The notes beneath the pieces are model-generated. The model did no database searches and had not been told where the DNA came from. It was given only the letters and a program-made list of their open reading frames with translations. Of a DNA stretch of 64,000 nucleotides, positions 61,412 through 64,000 are shown piece after piece (the stretch's first letter is position 1; every line of letters starts with the position of its first letter). The DNA is from Calothrix anomala FACHB-343. Lineage in GTDB: Bacteria; Cyanobacteriota; Cyanobacteriia; Cyanobacteriales; Nostocaceae. A program made the translations under genes and the position numbers. The stretch is taken from the NCBI RefSeq assembly GCF_014696435.1, contig NZ_JACJQG010000017.1:1-64000 (forward strand), read 5' to 3'.

Positions 61412-61434
61412 AATCAATTCCTAAAGAATTGATT
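61412..61434 (-). promoter_or_regulatory. Hairpin in the metK leader
   Basis: AATCAATTC (61412-61420) and GAATTGATT (61426-61434) form a perfect 9-bp stem with a 5-base loop, about 60 bases before the metK start. No U-tract follows it. It is not a recognisable SAM riboswitch; it could be a regulatory structure or a binding site, and a chance palindrome is also possible. Confidence 0.4.
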
Positions 61435-61692
61435 GTCTGTTGTTTTTGCTACTCACAAATCACAACTGACTACTGATAAACTGGGCTTGATTTTCTTCCC
61501 TCATCTCAAAAATAAAGGCTGATACTTCACCCTGCTGAGTAATTATTTAGTTCAGTTACTCTAATTTCTGAAATCATAACAATATTTACACATTAAATAG
61601 TTAGTCTGTTCTTAACTTTCCTCAAAGTTATTACTGATATTGAATAATTTTTTCAAAAAAATATATATTTTTGAGCAAAAATGTTTTTAGCA

Positions 61693-61730
61693 ACACAAAA
61701 AAAAGGGAGATACCCTCAAGCATCTCCCTA
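61693..61730 (-). terminator. prk terminator
   Basis: On the minus strand AGGGAGATG (61730-61722) pairs with ATCTCCCT (61711-61704) and is followed by a run of eight T. It lies 25 bases past the prk stop. Confidence 0.9.
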
Positions 61731-61754
61731 AGCTTTGACACAAATACTGCTGCT

Positions 61755-62759
61755 TTAAACTTGAACTGCTAGTTTGGCTTCCTTTGCTGTTAAACGCTCG
61801 TAAGCTTCGCGCATTTTCAAGCCGGTAAGCACTTGGAACAAACCAGTTCCATTGTTAGAACCTGGATATTCGCGGTGTTGGAGTAACAAGTGGGTCATCT
61901 CACCTTGGTATTTGGTGGATGTTTTGCTCAGATGGGTTTCGATGTAAATCACTTCTTCTAAATTGTCGAATTGACCATCTACTTCCAATACTGAGACGTA
62001 ACGACCGTAGTAAACATCTGAACCATAGTGCAGTTGCATACCAGGGTAGGAGCAAGTCAGCTTGCGTCCGCAAGGTGTCCAATTAATTGTTGAGCCTTCA
62101 TCAAAGAGGTAGGTTGGCTCAAAGCCGTCTTTACCTTCTCTTTGGAGCATCCGTACCCGTAGGACTTTGCGTTCTGTGTCGTTTTTAATTAAATTAGTTG
62201 GTAATACTTGGAGAACTATATCAGCAAATTCTCTTTGTGGTTCAATAAACTTTTCAAAGTCAGGTTTACGGGAATTGATTTGCGCTAAGACATCTTCATA
62301 GCGGTGACCCCTTTCGGCCATGTCGCGCTGAATCTTCCAAGCAATTTTAACTTCGTCGCTGATATCAAAGTAAACACTGAAATCAATTAGCGATCGCACC
62401 CGCTCATCATACAAAGGATGCAGCCCTTCCACAACTATAATGTGGTTCGGCTCAATTCGCTCTGGTGGATCGATCATGCCGGTTTCGTGGTTGTAAATCG
62501 GCTTATCAATTGCTTGACCATTTTTGAGCGCGTTAATTTGCTCATACATTAGGTCAAAGTTGTTCGCCCTAGGATCGAGAGCAGTAATCCCTGTTTCTTT
62601 GCGTTGTTTGCGATCTAAAGAATGATAGTCATCTAAACAGATCACTGTCATTAAATCTTCGCCAAACAAATCGATTAAACGACGCAAAAATGTAGATTTA
62701 CCGCACCCAGAGTCTCCAGCTACTCCAATTAGTACCACGCGTTCCGGCTTACTCGTCAT
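61755..62759 (-). CDS. prk: Phosphoribulokinase
   Basis: Prk phosphorylates ribulose 5-phosphate to ribulose 1,5-bisphosphate, the Rubisco substrate. The 334-residue protein has the P-loop GVAGDSGCGKST (12-23) and an N-terminal pair Cys19/Cys41 that forms the thioredoxin-controlled disulfide in cyanobacterial and plant enzymes. It also has a C-terminal pair Cys230/Cys236 (WTPCGRKLTC). Both pairs are present, so redox and CP12 control is expected. The catalytic CLDDYHSLDR segment (41-50) is complete. GAGGAGATTT precedes the ATG. It ends in a strong terminator. Confidence 0.97.
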   Translation of the reverse strand: MTSKPERVVLIGVAGDSGCGKSTFLRRLIDLFGEDLMTVICLDDYHSLDRKQRKETGITALDPRANNFDLMYEQINALKNGQAIDKPIYNHETGMIDPPERIEPNHIIVVEGLHPLYDERVRSLIDFSVYFDISDEVKIAWKIQRDMAERGHRYEDVLAQINSRKPDFEKFIEPQREFADIVLQVLPTNLIKNDTERKVLRVRMLQREGKDGFEPTYLFDEGSTINWTPCGRKLTCSYPGMQLHYGSDVYYGRYVSVLEVDGQFDNLEEVIYIETHLSKTSTKYQGEMTHLLLQHREYPGSNNGTGLFQVLTGLKMREAYERLTAKEAKLAVQV

Positions 62760-64000
62760 AAATCTCCTCTAGATACTAAAACATGTGTCAATCAAAAATT
62801 TTTCACACAGCAGATTTTGAAGCCAGGAGTTTACCCCATCGGTTTTTCCGGCGTTCTTGTTACCCACAGCGCCATAAAGAAGTTCAGACGGGTAGCCAAC
62901 AATAAAATATGTTGTTACTCGCCTGCCTAGCCTGAGTTTGTTGCTGGTAAGTATTTAATCCTAGTGGTATATTTGATTTTAACAGAAGGGGTTATTCTAT
63001 ACAAGTTTACTGTCAATAAGAATCTAGTGGTTCATCGATCCTGTTGATGATTTACTTGTTGATTTGAAAACATCTATCTTCACTACCCCAAACAGTCAGG
63101 TAACGACTGCCTGATGATTGTGACCCTCTTAATCAAGTTTATATTGTATAGTTTTCTCTGGCCACAAATTTTTTGCAAGTTTGGCATTTTAATTTGCGAT
63201 TCAGTAATATTCCATAAATTCATGTGCCAATATCTATCTCAAGAATGAGCGAGTAAGTAAAGAGCAAAAAAATTTTGCTTCGTAGTTGTGATGTCCAAGG
63301 TAGCAGCTTGTGATTTGCCATGAGAGATTAATGTTGACAAAGCACAAAAGACAAACTTCCTGGTATTGTTTACAACCTTGAGACTAAGTGACAGACTTTA
63401 ATAACCGCTTTTGGTCTGGATTGCAGTCAAAGATGCAGGGCTAACCACAAACAGCCAAATTTAACCACAGAGCAGCTAAAAGTTGGTCACATAGTCCATT
63501 GAAGCTCAGTATGTTTAACAGGTTTTGGATAGAGGTTGACAGATGGATCGCATCAAGTGAAACTGATTATAATTGCTTATATCCCCTATTCCTGTATCAT
63601 GCGGTTATACAGATTCACTGAACCTATTCATGAAATTAATCGTGATTAGGTAATAGCTGCATCTAAAAATATTTTGGATGTCTGGCAAAAATAATTCTGC
63701 TGTCAGGTGCAGGGAAAGAGTTAGTGATGAGTTAGGGCATTTCTAACCAATAATTCACAAACACTTTTTAAGTGTATGGGATAAGCGTCAATAAACGAAA
63801 AAAGAGGTCGCAACTATATTAAAAACTACTTGGTTATCAAGTGGCTATAAAGTGCGATCGCTAAATCTACCAATAACTCAAATGCTGAGAACTTGTTGTC
63901 TATGCATTAGCCAATCTCTCTGATTTGACATAAAACTCAATTTATGCATTTGTTAGGAAACATTAGCAAGAAGGTATCGGTAAGTTAGTAAACGAAAAAA
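62760..64000. other. Long gene-free region upstream of prk
   Basis: More than 1.2 kb runs to the window edge without a credible gene. No tRNA, rRNA or known RNA motif is recognised. A small interrupted hairpin is present at about 63088-63118 (CAGTCAGG and CCTGATG). It may be the 5' regulatory region of prk together with the upstream region of a gene outside the window. Confidence 0.4.

Noticed and set aside
61354-61500. SAM riboswitch before metK
   Set aside because: No conserved SAM-I/II/III core was recognised. Only an isolated hairpin is present.

Overview
The window is chromosomal DNA from a filamentous, probably heterocyst-forming cyanobacterium (Nostoc/Anabaena/Calothrix-like, order Nostocales). 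Four things point this way. The HIP1 octamer GCGATCGC is very frequent. Calvin-cycle phosphoribulokinase sits alongside a SbtA/SbtB bicarbonate uptake pair. The ATP synthase beta and epsilon genes form a separate two-gene operon, as is usual in cyanobacteria. The intergenic regions are full of heptameric short tandem repeats and small palindromic repeats. No species can be assigned from sequence alone.

Layout. 1-400: 3' end of a 23S rRNA gene, 5S rRNA and a strong terminator, followed by a decayed TnpB fragment. 900-4370: a small hypothetical gene, a 2-oxoglutarate/Fe(II) oxygenase, and threonine synthase paired with a MoaD/ThiS-like sulfur carrier. 4430-9800 (minus strand): exported proteins, namely an M48 metalloprotease, a phosphodiester-glycosidase/von Willebrand D fusion and two unknown secreted proteins. 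10254-23540: a KefB-type antiporter, dxs, a Ser/Thr kinase, a two-repeat hypothetical protein, pyrG, and two tandem amidases, the second of which has lost a catalytic zinc ligand. 23700-38900: two GGDEF-EAL proteins flanking sbcC, a class II glutamine amidotransferase, a PatA-like response regulator, a class V aminotransferase, an antitoxin with a truncated toxin, and a GNAT enzyme. 39321-48357: a Band-7 protein, then atpD-atpC divergent from a sugar-catabolism group (gap, pyk, tal). 48428-50865: a patch of nested repeats and a broken duplicate of a neighbouring gene. 50997-54923: a Tat-type phosphoesterase, a carbon-concentrating group (sbtA, sbtB, beta-carbonic anhydrase) and a small ABM-fold protein. 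55189-62759 (minus strand): PcrA/UvrD helicase, a histidine kinase, metK and prk.

How the genes work together. Central carbon metabolism is the clearest theme: inorganic carbon uptake and interconversion (SbtA, SbtB, carbonic anhydrase), CO2 fixation (Prk), ATP synthesis (AtpD, AtpC), and sugar breakdown through Gap, Pyk and Tal. A second theme is the cell envelope and signalling: paired amidases, exported protease and glycosidase, two c-di-GMP proteins, a kinase, a histidine kinase and a PatA-like regulator.

Most of the window is ordinary core genome. I did not find a convincing new multi-gene system. The most unusual items are the amidase pseudoenzyme next to an intact paralogue, the glycosidase-VWD fusion, the repeat-riddled pseudogene with a MITE that left an ACTAGT duplication, a three-copy 98-bp MITE, and an antitoxin whose toxin is cut down to about 28 codons.
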